Positions 9,411-20,084 are shown, counted from the stretch's first letter. The stretch is 64,000 nt of DNA from an uncultured Synergistales bacterium (GCA_905233725.1 CAJOEM010000002.1:34913-98912), one strand, 5' to 3'. Notes: generated by a model from the sequence alone, not told the origin. A program made the numbers and translations.

Positions 9411-11588
9411 TTATTTCTTCTCGATCTTCTTGACTCTGCGCGTGTGATACATCGACATCAAGACCGAAATTAGCGTTTTCTCGACTATCATGAGATCTTT
9501 CTGCGTGAAATTTACCTCGTCGAATTGTCTCTCATTGCGTTTACTCGTGATAACCTGCTTAACGATTGCCTCGATCTTGTTGAACGTCTTGATTCTGCCA
9601 GAATTATCCGATTGCAATTCCCGAATATTCGCAGCACGCACAGCCGCTTCAACCGAGTCCACGATCATTAGCAGCGCCGTCTCTCGTGATTGAGGCTTCG
9701 GACCCGGATAGCAAAAATCGTTCCATTCGACACTTTCACCGAGTGATACAGCTTTGTTATAAAAATAGCGCGTACTGGTTGTACCGTGATGTTCGGCTAT
9801 GAAATCCCGGATACGCCTGGGCAATTTCGCTTCCCACGCAAGTTCTAAGCCGTCCTTCACGTGATTTATAATCGTAATCGAACTCATCATCGGGGACATT
9901 TCATCATGTGGATTGAATCCGCCGCCCTGATTCTCGACGAAAAACTGCGGTCTGCGTAACTTGCCAATATCGTGATAATACGCTCCAGCTCGCAGCAAGT
10001 TCACGTCCATTCCCAATTCGATTCCGACAGCCTCGATTAACGTCGCAATCGTGAAGCAATGCTGATATGTGCCTGGTGCATGACGCTGCAAATCTCGCAA
10101 CAACGGGCTTGACGGGTGACTGATTTCTCGCAGTGTCAGAATCGAAAGCGAACCGATATTTTCCTCGATAAACGGCAACGTAATCAGAATTATGTGTGTA
10201 GACAGTGCCTCGAATATAAAAAACGCTCCAGCCTGTTGCCAAAATTCTCCCAGCGGAATAAACAGCCTGAACGAATCCCGAACTAAAAACGGATCCTGCA
10301 GCCAACGCATAATCATTCGCGCTCCCGTCAAGACAAACGCCATCGCAAATGATCGCCTCGTGACCTGTGGACGCGATTCAAGATTCCTGAGCAAATAAAA
10401 TCCCGCCGTCGATGCAACGATTGCCAGCGTCTCAAGCAAAATATAATTATTAAACGACTGACCATTAATCAAAAACGCTCCCGAAACTGTGGCAGTCAAC
10501 GCCGTACAAAACGCGAAATAATTCTGAATGCACAGATACGCAGCCGTAACCGCCGGCAAAATTCCAGCCCCACGTACATTCAAATGCGCCGCGAGTGTCT
10601 CGAAAAGCCACGCAGAAATTATCACAAACGCAACACACCACCAAGTCGGGCGTTTCTCATCTGAACCGTGCCAGAGAATATTCAGCCACAATGGCAGCAT
10701 AATCACGAATATTATTAATACACAGAGCTGATTCTTCGGGAAAACGTCCTCGATATAACCCTGACTTCTAAGAATTAGCGCAATCTGTTCAGTTATGATT
10801 TCTCCGCGCGAAACAATTATGTCGCCTGGTTCAAGTTTACGCTCAATCGCCGGCACATCTTTCGCGGCATATTGTCGCATCAAATCCGTCAACTCGTCGT
10901 CAACTCGAAAACTCAGATTCCCAAGGCGCATCAAAATCTGGTAAATTAAATTCGCCTGCTCAGATGACAGCGAGAGCTTGTTAATTTCCTCCCAAAGAAC
11001 AGACGCTGCAATCGACGAATCATTCGCCTGAGCAACAGCAAGACGATCCAGAACTTCTCCGCCAACCTGCCACGTCAAGTTAAATAACTGCGCACGCGAC
11101 TCAGAACTCAATTTAGAAATCGCACTAATCAATCCCTCGGGTAAACTCGACAAATATTGCGCACTCTGTGAATTTGCCTGAGAATTTTTGCCCTGATTCG
11201 AATTGTCCGTCATTTCCGCAAGAGCCGAGAGTCTGCGTTGAAGCCGTGATTTTGCCGAGACATCTCTGAGCGTAACGCCTACAATGCTGTCACTCACAAA
11301 CGAGCGCAAATATTCCGAAGATTCTGCGTCATCAAAGCGCAACTCCGAAATTACGCGATAAGTCTCCGGTGCAGGATTTCCGACCGAGAAATTATCATCA
11401 CGCTTGCTCAGGACAAACCATTGAGCCATGATTATCACAACGCCGGCTATCAGCAAGAAAACAATCGGCGCGATAAATTGCCACGAAAATTTCAGGTTCT
11501 CAGACAATCTCTCACGCAAAATTTCCAGCGAAAAATGCGAAACTCCCGGGATAAAATTCCTGGGACTGGTCTTATTTTTTCTGCTCAT
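9411..11588 (-). CDS. 7TM-HD (HDIG) family membrane phosphohydrolase, PgpH-like
   Basis: 7TMR-HDED extracellular region, 7TM region, HD domain (APGTYQHCFTIATLIE...AGAYYHDIGKLRRPQFFVENQ). Confidence 0.92.
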   Translation of the reverse strand: MSRKNKTSPRNFIPGVSHFSLEILRERLSENLKFSWQFIAPIVFLLIAGVVIIMAQWFVLSKRDDNFSVGNPAPETYRVISELRFDDAESSEYLRSFVSDSIVGVTLRDVSAKSRLQRRLSALAEMTDNSNQGKNSQANSQSAQYLSSLPEGLISAISKLSSESRAQLFNLTWQVGGEVLDRLAVAQANDSSIAASVLWEEINKLSLSSEQANLIYQILMRLGNLSFRVDDELTDLMRQYAAKDVPAIERKLEPGDIIVSRGEIITEQIALILRSQGYIEDVFPKNQLCVLIIFVIMLPLWLNILWHGSDEKRPTWWCVAFVIISAWLFETLAAHLNVRGAGILPAVTAAYLCIQNYFAFCTALTATVSGAFLINGQSFNNYILLETLAIVASTAGFYLLRNLESRPQVTRRSFAMAFVLTGARMIMRWLQDPFLVRDSFRLFIPLGEFWQQAGAFFIFEALSTHIILITLPFIEENIGSLSILTLREISHPSSPLLRDLQRHAPGTYQHCFTIATLIEAVGIELGMDVNLLRAGAYYHDIGKLRRPQFFVENQGGGFNPHDEMSPMMSSITIINHVKDGLELAWEAKLPRRIRDFIAEHHGTTSTRYFYNKAVSLGESVEWNDFCYPGPKPQSRETALLMIVDSVEAAVRAANIRELQSDNSGRIKTFNKIEAIVKQVITSKRNERQFDEVNFTQKDLMIVEKTLISVLMSMYHTRRVKKIEKK

Positions 11589-12547
11589 GTTCGTTCATGT
11601 TCGTGTTTGCTCTCGTATGCTGCGTACGCCTGAACTATTTTCTGCACGATTTCGTGTCGAACTACATCTGCGTCCGTTAAGTCAAAAAATCCTATGCCTT
11701 TGATGCCGCCAAGAATATTTTTCACGCCGCGCAGTCCCGAAACAGAATTTCCGGGCAAATCCGTCTGCGTAATATCTCCAGTGACAACTGCTTTCGAGCC
11801 AAAGCCCAAGCGTGTCAAGAACATCTTCATTTGTCTAGGTGTAGTATTTTGCGCCTCATCGAGAATAATAAAGCTCTCGTTCAAAGTCCTTCCGCGCATG
11901 TAAGCTAACGGCACGATCTCAATAACGCCCTTATCAACATAGCGCAAGAATTTCTCAGGTGAAAGTAATTCATAAAACGCATCGTACAACGGTCTGACAT
12001 AAGGCTCGATTTTCTCCTGCAAATCTCCGGGCAAGAATCCCAAACTCTCACCGGCTTCAACAGCAGGACGAACAAGAATTACGCGGCTGATTTTCCCGGC
12101 TTTCAACATAGAGACGGCCTCACACACTGCCAGATAAGTCTTCCCAGTTCCAGCAGGTCCGGTTGCGAACAGAATATAATTATCGCGAATCGCGCGTATG
12201 TATGCTCTTTGACCCGGAGTTTTCGCTCTGATTGGTTTTCCTCGCGCGGTTGTGCATATAACTTCCGAGTACAAATTCCCGAGATTCAATTCACGTCCTT
12301 CAGCGATTGCGTCCATTGCAACACGAACGTCCTCAACTCGAATCTCATGACCTTTTTCCGCAATCGAAGCCAATTCACGCAGCAAATCCCCGACGATTTT
12401 GACTGGCTCTGAATCCGGGCCGAGTATTTTCACGAGTCCATCTGAAACCGAAAGCGAGACTGGATAACGCGCCTCTATTGCCTCGAAATTTTCATCGTGT
12501 TGACCTAAGAGACGCGCTAAACCTTCACTTGATAACGGAATTTCCAT
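11585..12547 (-). CDS. phoH: PhoH family ATPase
   Basis: RAKTPGQRAYIRAIRDNYILFATGPAGTGKTYLAV...ILDEAQNTTPRQMKMFLTRLG. Confidence 0.95.
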   Translation of the reverse strand: MEIPLSSEGLARLLGQHDENFEAIEARYPVSLSVSDGLVKILGPDSEPVKIVGDLLRELASIAEKGHEIRVEDVRVAMDAIAEGRELNLGNLYSEVICTTARGKPIRAKTPGQRAYIRAIRDNYILFATGPAGTGKTYLAVCEAVSMLKAGKISRVILVRPAVEAGESLGFLPGDLQEKIEPYVRPLYDAFYELLSPEKFLRYVDKGVIEIVPLAYMRGRTLNESFIILDEAQNTTPRQMKMFLTRLGFGSKAVVTGDITQTDLPGNSVSGLRGVKNILGGIKGIGFFDLTDADVVRHEIVQKIVQAYAAYESKHEHERT

Positions 12548-12559
12548 TAAATTTTCGCA

Positions 12560-13957
12560 TTACGCCGGATAAGCTGCCGGATCTGCCTGTTCTTGAAGTC
12601 CTGTGTCACGCTTATTAACTTTAGCGTATTTTTTCGGCAGGAAATCTTTCGCAACCTGTGGGAACATGATCCAGGTCAACGCATCTTCCGGTTCTGTCAT
12701 CCATGGCTGAGCGTCTTTGCGAGCCTGTTCCATTTCAGGAGCGATTTTCTCACCGGGTCTGCATGTAATCGGCTCTTCCTTACCGATCGCTAATTTCTGG
12801 ACTTCCGGATCAACTGGCGCAGGCGGCATTCCGTAATAACCCAGGAAATACTGGCGAATCTCTTTCGGGAAAATCTTCCAACGTCCGCGCAAAACATTCA
12901 ACGTAGCCTGAGTTCCGACCATTTGGCTGCTCGGTGTGACCAACGGAGGATAACCCATCGCTTCACGAACAACCGGAACTTCTTTCAAAACGTCCTCGAG
13001 TTTGTCTGATGCGTTCATTTCTTTCAACTGGTTGACCATGTTCGAGTACATTCCGCCCGGGATTTGATAGCGCAAAATATTAATATTAACGCCAGCGATT
13101 TCGGGTAAAAGATTCTTGTATTTCTCGCGAACTTTCTTGAAATGCTCGCAAATCGGCAGCAATTTCTCAATATCGATTCCGGTGTCCCATTCACTGCCGG
13201 AGAGTGCTGCAACCATTGATTCAGTCGGCGGCTGACTTGTTCCGAGAGCGAACGGTGAGATTGCTGTGTCGATAATATCCGCTCCAGCTTCGATGCCTGC
13301 GAAATAAACCATGCTGGCGAGTCCTGTTGTGTAATGGCTGTGAAGTTCCAGTGGCACACTCGTCTTGGCTTTAATCGCTTTCACGAGTTTTATGCAATCG
13401 ACCGGATTAATCAAACCTGCCATGTCTTTAATCGCGATCGAATCCGCACCCATATCCGTCATTTTCTTCGCCATGTCCGCAAAAGCTTCGAGCGTGTGAA
13501 CCGGTGAAATCGTGTAGCTTATGCACAGCTGCAAATGTGCGCCCTCTTTCTTAACCTGATCAGCTGCAATCTCAACGTTTCTCAAGTCGTTCAGAGCGTC
13601 AAAGCATCTGATAATATCAATTCCGTTTCCAACAGCACGCTTGACAAACTCACGCACAACGTCATCAGCATAATGTCTATAACCGACCAGGTTCTGACCG
13701 CGTAACAACATTTGCAATTTAGCATTCTTGATTCTCGCGCGAATTAATCTCAAACGCTCCCAAGGATCTTCGTCTAAGAAACGCATCGCGCTATCAAACG
13801 TAGCACCGCCCCACATTTCTAACGCCCAATAACCAGCTTCGTCCATCTTGTCGAGTATAGGCAGCATATCATTCGTTGACATTCTCGTCGCAATCAAAGA
13901 CTGGTGAGCGTCACGCAGAGCAGTTTCAGTTATACGAACTTTTCTTTCTCCTGACAT
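12560..13957 (-). CDS. Pyruvate/oxaloacetate carboxyltransferase (OadA/5S type), without biotinyl domain
   Basis: ITETALRDAHQSLIATRM, EMWGGATFDSAMRFL, DMAGLINP, ELHSHYTTGLA; ends before any MKM biotin motif. Confidence 0.9.
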   Translation of the reverse strand: MSGERKVRITETALRDAHQSLIATRMSTNDMLPILDKMDEAGYWALEMWGGATFDSAMRFLDEDPWERLRLIRARIKNAKLQMLLRGQNLVGYRHYADDVVREFVKRAVGNGIDIIRCFDALNDLRNVEIAADQVKKEGAHLQLCISYTISPVHTLEAFADMAKKMTDMGADSIAIKDMAGLINPVDCIKLVKAIKAKTSVPLELHSHYTTGLASMVYFAGIEAGADIIDTAISPFALGTSQPPTESMVAALSGSEWDTGIDIEKLLPICEHFKKVREKYKNLLPEIAGVNINILRYQIPGGMYSNMVNQLKEMNASDKLEDVLKEVPVVREAMGYPPLVTPSSQMVGTQATLNVLRGRWKIFPKEIRQYFLGYYGMPPAPVDPEVQKLAIGKEEPITCRPGEKIAPEMEQARKDAQPWMTEPEDALTWIMFPQVAKDFLPKKYAKVNKRDTGLQEQADPAAYPA

Positions 13958-14010
13958 ATCAAAACCTCCTGAAATATTTTGTTATTATGTGTAAATTATA
14001 ACGTAAAAAG

Positions 14011-16377
14011 CTATTTTTTGAACGTAACGACCGTTACGCCGAATCCACCCTCTCCTTCGCCACCTAAGCGAAATTCCTTCACGTATTTTAAACGCGCGCA
14101 CAACGCGTGAACTTCCCGACGCAAAATTCCCTCGCCGCGCCCGTGTATTATCGTGACAATCGAGTGACCAGTTCTGTACGCACGATCCAGATAATTCTCG
14201 ACCAACGGCATAGCTTCACCGACATACATGCCGCGAACCATTATTGACGGCGGAACACTCTCTGATTGCGTTAATCTCTTGTCCAGATCTTCGAGGCTTG
14301 CTGCAGGGATTGCGACTTTAGCTTTCTTATCCGTCGCGATTAATTGCTCAACTGGAACTTCCAAGTGCATTGCGCCTGCCAGCATGTGAGCTTTACCGTT
14401 CTTGACTTCCTCGACTAAGCCGACAAGATTACTGCCCGCAACCTGTGCCGTAACTCCGGGTTCAACAACGAATGGCTTCGGAGCATTCTCGATCTCACGC
14501 TTAATTCTTTTCCCACGACGCGAATCTATTTCTCCGCGCAATCGCTTTAACTGAGTTCTGCGGTGATCCAGACTTTGGCGCGCCGTAACTCTGGCAGTTT
14601 CCTCAAGTTCTCGCAGCATATCACGTGAAGTTTCTTCGGCATGTGAGATTACACGTTCAGCACGACGATCCGCAGCTTCCATTATTTTGTCACGCTGCAA
14701 ATCAATTTCCGCTACACGTTCCTGATAAGCTTGCTTCAAATCCTCAGCCTCGCGCATTGTCTCGTAGAATTTTTTCTCTTGAATATCCAGAGCTGCCTTA
14801 CGTTCGTTCAATTCGCTGATAATATCCTCGGACGTGATTTCGCGCTCATCGAGTGAGCCTTGTGCGAGTTTGAGAACTTTCTCGGGCATTCCGTAGCGTT
14901 TTGCGATTAATAATGCGTTGCTGCGTCCGGGAACTCCCATTAGCAATTTATACGTCGGCTGCAAATTATTCACGTCAAATTCTACGCTTGCAGTTTCTAC
15001 GCCGTGAGTTGTGAGAGCGTATTGTTTAATCGGATTATGATGCGTGTTCGCGATCGTCAAACAGCCGGATTCTTTCAGCGTTTCGAGAATAGCTATCCCC
15101 AGCGCCGCGCCCTCCTGAGGATCTGTGCCTGAACCCAACTCGTCAAGCAAAACCAATGACGAATCCGTAGCGTTCTTCAGGATAAATATTATCTTGCGCA
15201 AGTGTGAACTGAACGTAGATAAATTTTGCTCAATGCTCTGTTCGTCGCCAATGTCCGCGAAAATATTGTCGAAATTTCCGATTACGCTTCCGTCTCGCGC
15301 AGAAATAGGCAAGCCTAACCAAGCGATTATCACGAGAACTCCGATAGTTTTCAACGCGACAGTTTTTCCGCCAGTGTTTGGCCCAGTGATCACTAGTGAC
15401 GTGAAATTTTCTCCGCACGACGCATCAATCGGCACAGCACGCTCGGATAACATCGGATGTTTCGCTCCGACAAGCCTGAAGAATTTTCGATTGCTTAATT
15501 CCGGAACCAGCCATTTTTTATCGCGCACGAGAAAATCACAAACGCATAACAAGTCAAACGTCCCAATAATTCTCTCAGCATTCACGATTGCGTTCTCACG
15601 TGAGAGAATCTTGCGTGTAATCTCAGATAATATTCGCTGTTCCTCGTCACGTTCATCGCGGGATTTTACGATTAGATTATTATTAATATTCGATAAGCTT
15701 CTCGGCTCCATGTAGACCGAATTTCCCGAAGCAGATCTCTCAAACGCAAGCCCCGGAAAACGATTTATATATTCCTGACGAACCAGCACAAGAAATCTTC
15801 CCTCTCGCCACGATAACGTTCTTTCCTGCAGCATGTTCGCAGAATCCGTGTCCTCGAAAATTTTCTGAGCGATTCGCCTGGCGTTGCGCTTCAAATTCTC
15901 AAGTTCCTGGCGCAAATCGAGCAATTTCGGTGACGCTGAATCAGCCAATCTGCCTGAATCTTCTATAACGCTCAGAGCCTCAAGCTCCGGTGAAAAATCC
16001 CTGATGCCGTGACAAAGATTATCAATCATTTTGTAATTCTCAAGACCGGGCAATTTCTCACGAAGATTTTTCGCGCAGGTCAATAACGCACGAACTTTCA
16101 GCAGCTCCTGACCAGACAAAATCCCGCTGCGTTTCGCTGCATTAAAAGACGAACTCACCAGTTCAAGCCCGAGATTCAAATTCAGCCTTCCGTTATGATC
16201 CGTGTAATCGAGCCATTCACGCAATAATTTTTCACGACGCTGTAATTGCCCGAAATTTTCAGCAGGTTTCAGGGATTTGAGAATTTTCTCGCCGGGTTCG
16301 CCGCTGAGATTCTTGAGAAACACCGTGAGATTTTTTTCAAGTTCGAGAATTTCCGCAACACCGTCTGATATTTGCAT
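14011..16377 (-). CDS. mutS2: Endonuclease MutS2
   Basis: MutS ATPase (ITGPNTGGKTVALKTIG, LLDELGSGTDPQEGAAL), coiled coil, C-terminal Smr domain (GMYVGEAMPLVENYLDRAY...IIHGRGEGILRREVH). Confidence 0.95.
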   Translation of the reverse strand: MQISDGVAEILELEKNLTVFLKNLSGEPGEKILKSLKPAENFGQLQRREKLLREWLDYTDHNGRLNLNLGLELVSSSFNAAKRSGILSGQELLKVRALLTCAKNLREKLPGLENYKMIDNLCHGIRDFSPELEALSVIEDSGRLADSASPKLLDLRQELENLKRNARRIAQKIFEDTDSANMLQERTLSWREGRFLVLVRQEYINRFPGLAFERSASGNSVYMEPRSLSNINNNLIVKSRDERDEEQRILSEITRKILSRENAIVNAERIIGTFDLLCVCDFLVRDKKWLVPELSNRKFFRLVGAKHPMLSERAVPIDASCGENFTSLVITGPNTGGKTVALKTIGVLVIIAWLGLPISARDGSVIGNFDNIFADIGDEQSIEQNLSTFSSHLRKIIFILKNATDSSLVLLDELGSGTDPQEGAALGIAILETLKESGCLTIANTHHNPIKQYALTTHGVETASVEFDVNNLQPTYKLLMGVPGRSNALLIAKRYGMPEKVLKLAQGSLDEREITSEDIISELNERKAALDIQEKKFYETMREAEDLKQAYQERVAEIDLQRDKIMEAADRRAERVISHAEETSRDMLRELEETARVTARQSLDHRRTQLKRLRGEIDSRRGKRIKREIENAPKPFVVEPGVTAQVAGSNLVGLVEEVKNGKAHMLAGAMHLEVPVEQLIATDKKAKVAIPAASLEDLDKRLTQSESVPPSIMVRGMYVGEAMPLVENYLDRAYRTGHSIVTIIHGRGEGILRREVHALCARLKYVKEFRLGGEGEGGFGVTVVTFKK

Positions 16378-16378
16378 G

Positions 16379-16909
16379 TTATCTTTTCCTGGTCAATGCG
16401 TCGAAGTCAATGATCCCGTAATCCTGCAAAAAATCTCGCGCATACGGGAAAATAATTTCTGCGCCGCGCATCACGTGACTGTCTTTCGCCCAATCCCTCG
16501 GTAAAGCCGGAAACGCCACGAAAATTCCGTAGATAAATAATATTATGCACGCAGTCTTCAAAGCTCCGGTGACAAGTCCCAGCACGTGATCCAGAAACGA
16601 CAAATTCGCAGCCTTCACGATATAAGACAGGATCGCATTCAGCAGCGAAAATCCCAACGATACAGCCAAGAATATCACCGCAGCAGATATAGCCGCAATC
16701 ACAGATTGATTATTCGCAAACTGTGGCAGGTATTTCAGCACGAAATCCGCAGCAGGATTCATGAACGCCAACGCGCAAAACGTACTCGCGATCATTCCGA
16801 CAAGCCCGATAATCTCGCCGGAAAATCCCTTCACCAAGCCTCGTGCCAAAAAAAATGCCAGCAACAAGCCGGCTGCAATGTCAACAATCATACCTATGTT
16901 CATATTCAT
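16379..16909 (-). CDS. CvpA family membrane protein
   Basis: Four TM segments, IVDIAAGLLLAFFLARGLVKGFSGEIIGLVG; sits after mutS2 in the common order. ORF track starts upstream at 16957; the ATG at 16909 has a GGAGG RBS. Confidence 0.8.
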   Translation of the reverse strand: MNMNIGMIVDIAAGLLLAFFLARGLVKGFSGEIIGLVGMIASTFCALAFMNPAADFVLKYLPQFANNQSVIAAISAAVIFLAVSLGFSLLNAILSYIVKAANLSFLDHVLGLVTGALKTACIILFIYGIFVAFPALPRDWAKDSHVMRGAEIIFPYARDFLQDYGIIDFDALTRKR

Positions 16910-16923
16910 AAAAAATTTTCCTC

Positions 16924-17577
16924 CTAAAATACTCCCTGAGGAGCACGATAATAACAAATCTTTAATTCTGTAGGCTCAATCGCGTTATTAATATTCTCGC
17001 ACGCAATCTCACATAATGATTCTAAATCAGGATTCACTCGCAATATTTCCAGATTCAAATCCGCCAAATCCAGATTCAATCTCTCAGGATCGTCCGAAAT
17101 AATATTTTTCACGTCATGTTCCCGCAGCCAGGACAAAATCTCATCATGCGAGTACTCTCCCTCACGCAAATTCTCAGACGATGCGTAGGCGAATCCGTGC
17201 CCGGCATACACCAGCGTAAGAAAATCCCGCGACGAAGCAAACGATCTTGCCAAAACATCAAGCGACGAAACCGGCAGAATCTTCGCTCTCAACGCAAACG
17301 CAAGTCCAGAAGCATACGCTGCACCGACTCTGATTCCCGTGAAATATCCCGGACCATTTGTGACTGCAACGTGAGAAATATTTTCCCAGAGAACTGCGGA
17401 ATTTTTCACAAGCCGCTCAGCCATAAACGGAAGTTCCAAAGCTTGCGAGCGTCCTAAATCCTGCTGGTCTTTCGCGAGAATTTTCCCCGAAGAATCGCAA
17501 ATCGCAACGCCGGTTTTTCTCAAACTGCAATCTATCGCCAAAATAGCTTTCTCATTCTCATTCATGTTCTCATTCAT
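16924..17577 (-). CDS. tsaB: tRNA threonylcarbamoyladenosine biosynthesis protein TsaB
   Basis: ILAIDCSLRKTGVAICD...VTNGPGYFTGIRVGAAYASGLAFAL. Confidence 0.92.
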   Translation of the reverse strand: MNENMNENEKAILAIDCSLRKTGVAICDSSGKILAKDQQDLGRSQALELPFMAERLVKNSAVLWENISHVAVTNGPGYFTGIRVGAAYASGLAFALRAKILPVSSLDVLARSFASSRDFLTLVYAGHGFAYASSENLREGEYSHDEILSWLREHDVKNIISDDPERLNLDLADLNLEILRVNPDLESLCEIACENINNAIEPTELKICYYRAPQGVF

Positions 17578-18035
17578 GATAATTTCTCACACAATCGCGA
17601 ATTTTCGCAAATAATCTCTATCACGCGCTGATTCTCACTCAGGCTCTCGAACGTAATCTTTACAACATTATCGCCGAATCTTTTACTTAAACTCTGCAAT
17701 CTCTCGGACCATTCGATGAACAGGAAATCATTCTCGTAGTCTTCAAGACCAAGTGACGAAATCTGCGAAAAATTTTCCAGCCTGTACAAGTCCGCGTGAA
17801 TCAAAAATTTGCGATTTTCACACTCGTACTCATTTACAAGCGTGAACGATGGGCTGCGAACTCCGGAAACTCCCAGCGATTCGCCGACACCCTTCACGAA
17901 AACAGTCTTGCCGGTTCCCAAATCCCCGAACATCAAAACAACAATTCCCGAATCGAGATTCTTAATTGCAGAGCCGAATTTTTCACCGAGAGCGCGAGTT
18001 TCAGAAACAGAATTTGTCACGAATTTTCTAATCAT
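17574..18035 (-). CDS. tsaE: tRNA threonylcarbamoyladenosine biosynthesis ATPase TsaE
   Basis: MFGDLGTGKTVFVKGVGESLG, SPSFTLVNEYE, HADLYRL, FIEWSERL. Confidence 0.93.
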   Translation of the reverse strand: MIRKFVTNSVSETRALGEKFGSAIKNLDSGIVVLMFGDLGTGKTVFVKGVGESLGVSGVRSPSFTLVNEYECENRKFLIHADLYRLENFSQISSLGLEDYENDFLFIEWSERLQSLSKRFGDNVVKITFESLSENQRVIEIICENSRLCEKLS

Positions 18036-18288
18036 GATTCTTTCGACGCTTCCTGATTGCAACGAAAATTGCTGCCGACACGATGAATAATACGCTCACA
18101 ATCACCAGCGAGATAATTTTCCGCGGGAACTCGAAGTCTTCACCCGAGAATTTGCTAATGCCGAATATAAACGCGCACGCAGCAGCAAAACTCACGATAC
18201 TCATCATGATCCCTCTGCGCCTGATGTTTTCTGTTTTTCTGATTTCAGCGTCCCAATCAACGCGCTTACGTCTCGAACGTGTATTCAT
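18028..18288 (-). CDS. Small two-TM hypothetical membrane protein
   Basis: ORF fits between tsaE and nnrD with short overlaps; two hydrophobic segments and Arg/Lys-rich ends. Confidence 0.6.
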   Translation of the reverse strand: MNTRSRRKRVDWDAEIRKTENIRRRGIMMSIVSFAAACAFIFGISKFSGEDFEFPRKIISLVIVSVLFIVSAAIFVAIRKRRKNHD

Positions 18289-19139
18289 GAATTTCTCCTG
18301 AGATTATTTATCACAACTCGAATATTACTCGCAATTTCCGAAGCTGACACGCCATCAATCCCGAATTTTTTCCGAAGCAAATCACCTGACATTCCGTGAA
18401 CACTCGCGCCTAAATACGCAGCTTTAACCGGTTCAAGCCCCATCGCCAGAAATGCTCCGATACAGCCTGCCAAAACATCGCCGGAACCAGGAACGGATAA
18501 TTCAGCACCACCGTAAATTACGCGAAAAATTTCATCGCAATCGCAGGACTTGATTAACGTGACGTGACCTTTCAAAACTGCGCAGCCCCATTTTCTCGCA
18601 AGTTCGACAACAGCAGCTTCTCGATTAGCGTGTATTTCTTCCGGAGTGATTCGCAATAATCTGGCAGCTTCTCCTTCATGTGGAGTTATCACGGAATCTC
18701 TGCGCAATGACAAATTTTCCTGATTCTCAGCAAGCGCGAATAATCCGTCGCCGTCGATCAAAATTTTTCGCGGGTAATCTTGCCAGATCTTCACGATGAA
18801 TTCCTGAGCATTTTCCGAACGTTCGAGCCCCATTCCGGCAATCATCGCGTGAGAATTGTTTTTCGCACTCAGAACGTAATCAGACCATTTAGATTTCGCA
18901 TCTTCAATATCATCTTCAATCCTAAAGACAATCTCCGGAAATTTCGCCGCACAAGCTGAACACGCAAAATTATTCGACAAAAGCGTAACAACTCCTGCAC
19001 CAGTTCTCAACGCCGACAAACAACTCAACGCAGGCGCACCCGGGTAATGCTTCGAGCCACCTGCGACTAATAATCTGCCACGATCGCCCTTGTGCATTTC
19101 AGACGAACGTTGCGGCAACAAGTTCTTAATTAACAGCAT
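18285..19139 (-). CDS. nnrD: ADP-dependent NAD(P)H-hydrate dehydratase (standalone, no epimerase domain)
   Basis: RGRLLVAGGSKHYPGAPALS, VITPHEGEAARLL, AVLKGHVTLI, VPGSGDVLAGCIGAFLA. Confidence 0.92.
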   Translation of the reverse strand: MLLIKNLLPQRSSEMHKGDRGRLLVAGGSKHYPGAPALSCLSALRTGAGVVTLLSNNFACSACAAKFPEIVFRIEDDIEDAKSKWSDYVLSAKNNSHAMIAGMGLERSENAQEFIVKIWQDYPRKILIDGDGLFALAENQENLSLRRDSVITPHEGEAARLLRITPEEIHANREAAVVELARKWGCAVLKGHVTLIKSCDCDEIFRVIYGGAELSVPGSGDVLAGCIGAFLAMGLEPVKAAYLGASVHGMSGDLLRKKFGIDGVSASEIASNIRVVINNLRRNS

Positions 19140-20082
19140 TCGGAGGAGTTTCGCCCTTCAAAGCAGCTTCGATATTTTTCACGACCATCATTCCCATAGC
19201 GTTTCGAGTTTCGGGAGTGAGTGAGCCAACGTGAGGCATTAACACAACGTTATCAAGCGTCAGGAATTCCGGATTAATATTCGGTTCGTTGTCGTAAACG
19301 TCGAGACCTGCAGCAGCTATTTCGTGATTTTTCAGCGCGTATATCAATGCGTTTTCGTCAACTACAGGACCTCTGGCAGTGTTAATCAAAATCGCAGTCT
19401 TCTTCATCATGGCAAATTCTCTCGCAGCAATCAAGTGTCTCGTCTCTGGAGTCAGCGGCACGTGCAGCGAAATGAAATCCGAATTTTTCAGCAACTCGTC
19501 AAGCCCGACAAATTTTCCGCCAACATTGTCGAGTTCTGTTGAGTTATGATGCCCGTGATATAAAACTTTCATTCCGAAGCCCAACGCAAGTTTTCGCCCG
19601 AAATTCGCGCCGATTCTGCCAGAGCCGATTATTCCTAAAGTTTTTCCGGTGATGTCAAACGCCCATAATTTCTGATGACCCCAATCGAATTTTTTCTCAC
19701 GAACGCACTTATCGCCTTCCGTAATTCGTCGAGCAGCAGAAAATAGCAGCGCAATTCCTAAATCAGCCGTCGCATCAGTCAAAACATCCGGAGTATTCGT
19801 CACGAAAATATTTCTGGATTTCGCAGCATTCACGTCAATATTATTAAATCCGACAGCAAAGTTCGCGAAGATTTTCAGGTTCGGATTCGCAGCGTTGATT
19901 ATTTCGGCGTTGATCTTGTCATCGAGCATGCACGCGACAGCCTCGTAATTTTTCACAACGTCGAGCAACTCATCGCGCGTCAAAAAACGTTCTTCGGTGT
20001 TCGCATCATAATCGCAAATTTTCCCCAACGCATTCATAACGTCAGGTGGCAAAAGTCGTGTAACAAAAACTTTTTTATTCAC
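19126..20082 (-). CDS. D-isomer specific 2-hydroxyacid dehydrogenase (glyoxylate/hydroxypyruvate reductase type)
   Basis: GKTLGIIGSGRIGANFGRK, HVPLTPETRHLI, INTARGPVVDENALI, VVLMPHVGSLTPETR. Confidence 0.92.
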   Translation of the reverse strand: MNKKVFVTRLLPPDVMNALGKICDYDANTEERFLTRDELLDVVKNYEAVACMLDDKINAEIINAANPNLKIFANFAVGFNNIDVNAAKSRNIFVTNTPDVLTDATADLGIALLFSAARRITEGDKCVREKKFDWGHQKLWAFDITGKTLGIIGSGRIGANFGRKLALGFGMKVLYHGHHNSTELDNVGGKFVGLDELLKNSDFISLHVPLTPETRHLIAAREFAMMKKTAILINTARGPVVDENALIYALKNHEIAAAGLDVYDNEPNINPEFLTLDNVVLMPHVGSLTPETRNAMGMMVVKNIEAALKGETPPNAVN

Positions 20083-20084
20083 GG

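Noticed and set aside
15125-15715. 196-aa plus-strand ORF opposite mutS2
   Set aside because: Antisense shadow of a strongly conserved MutS2 coding frame; no family resemblance.
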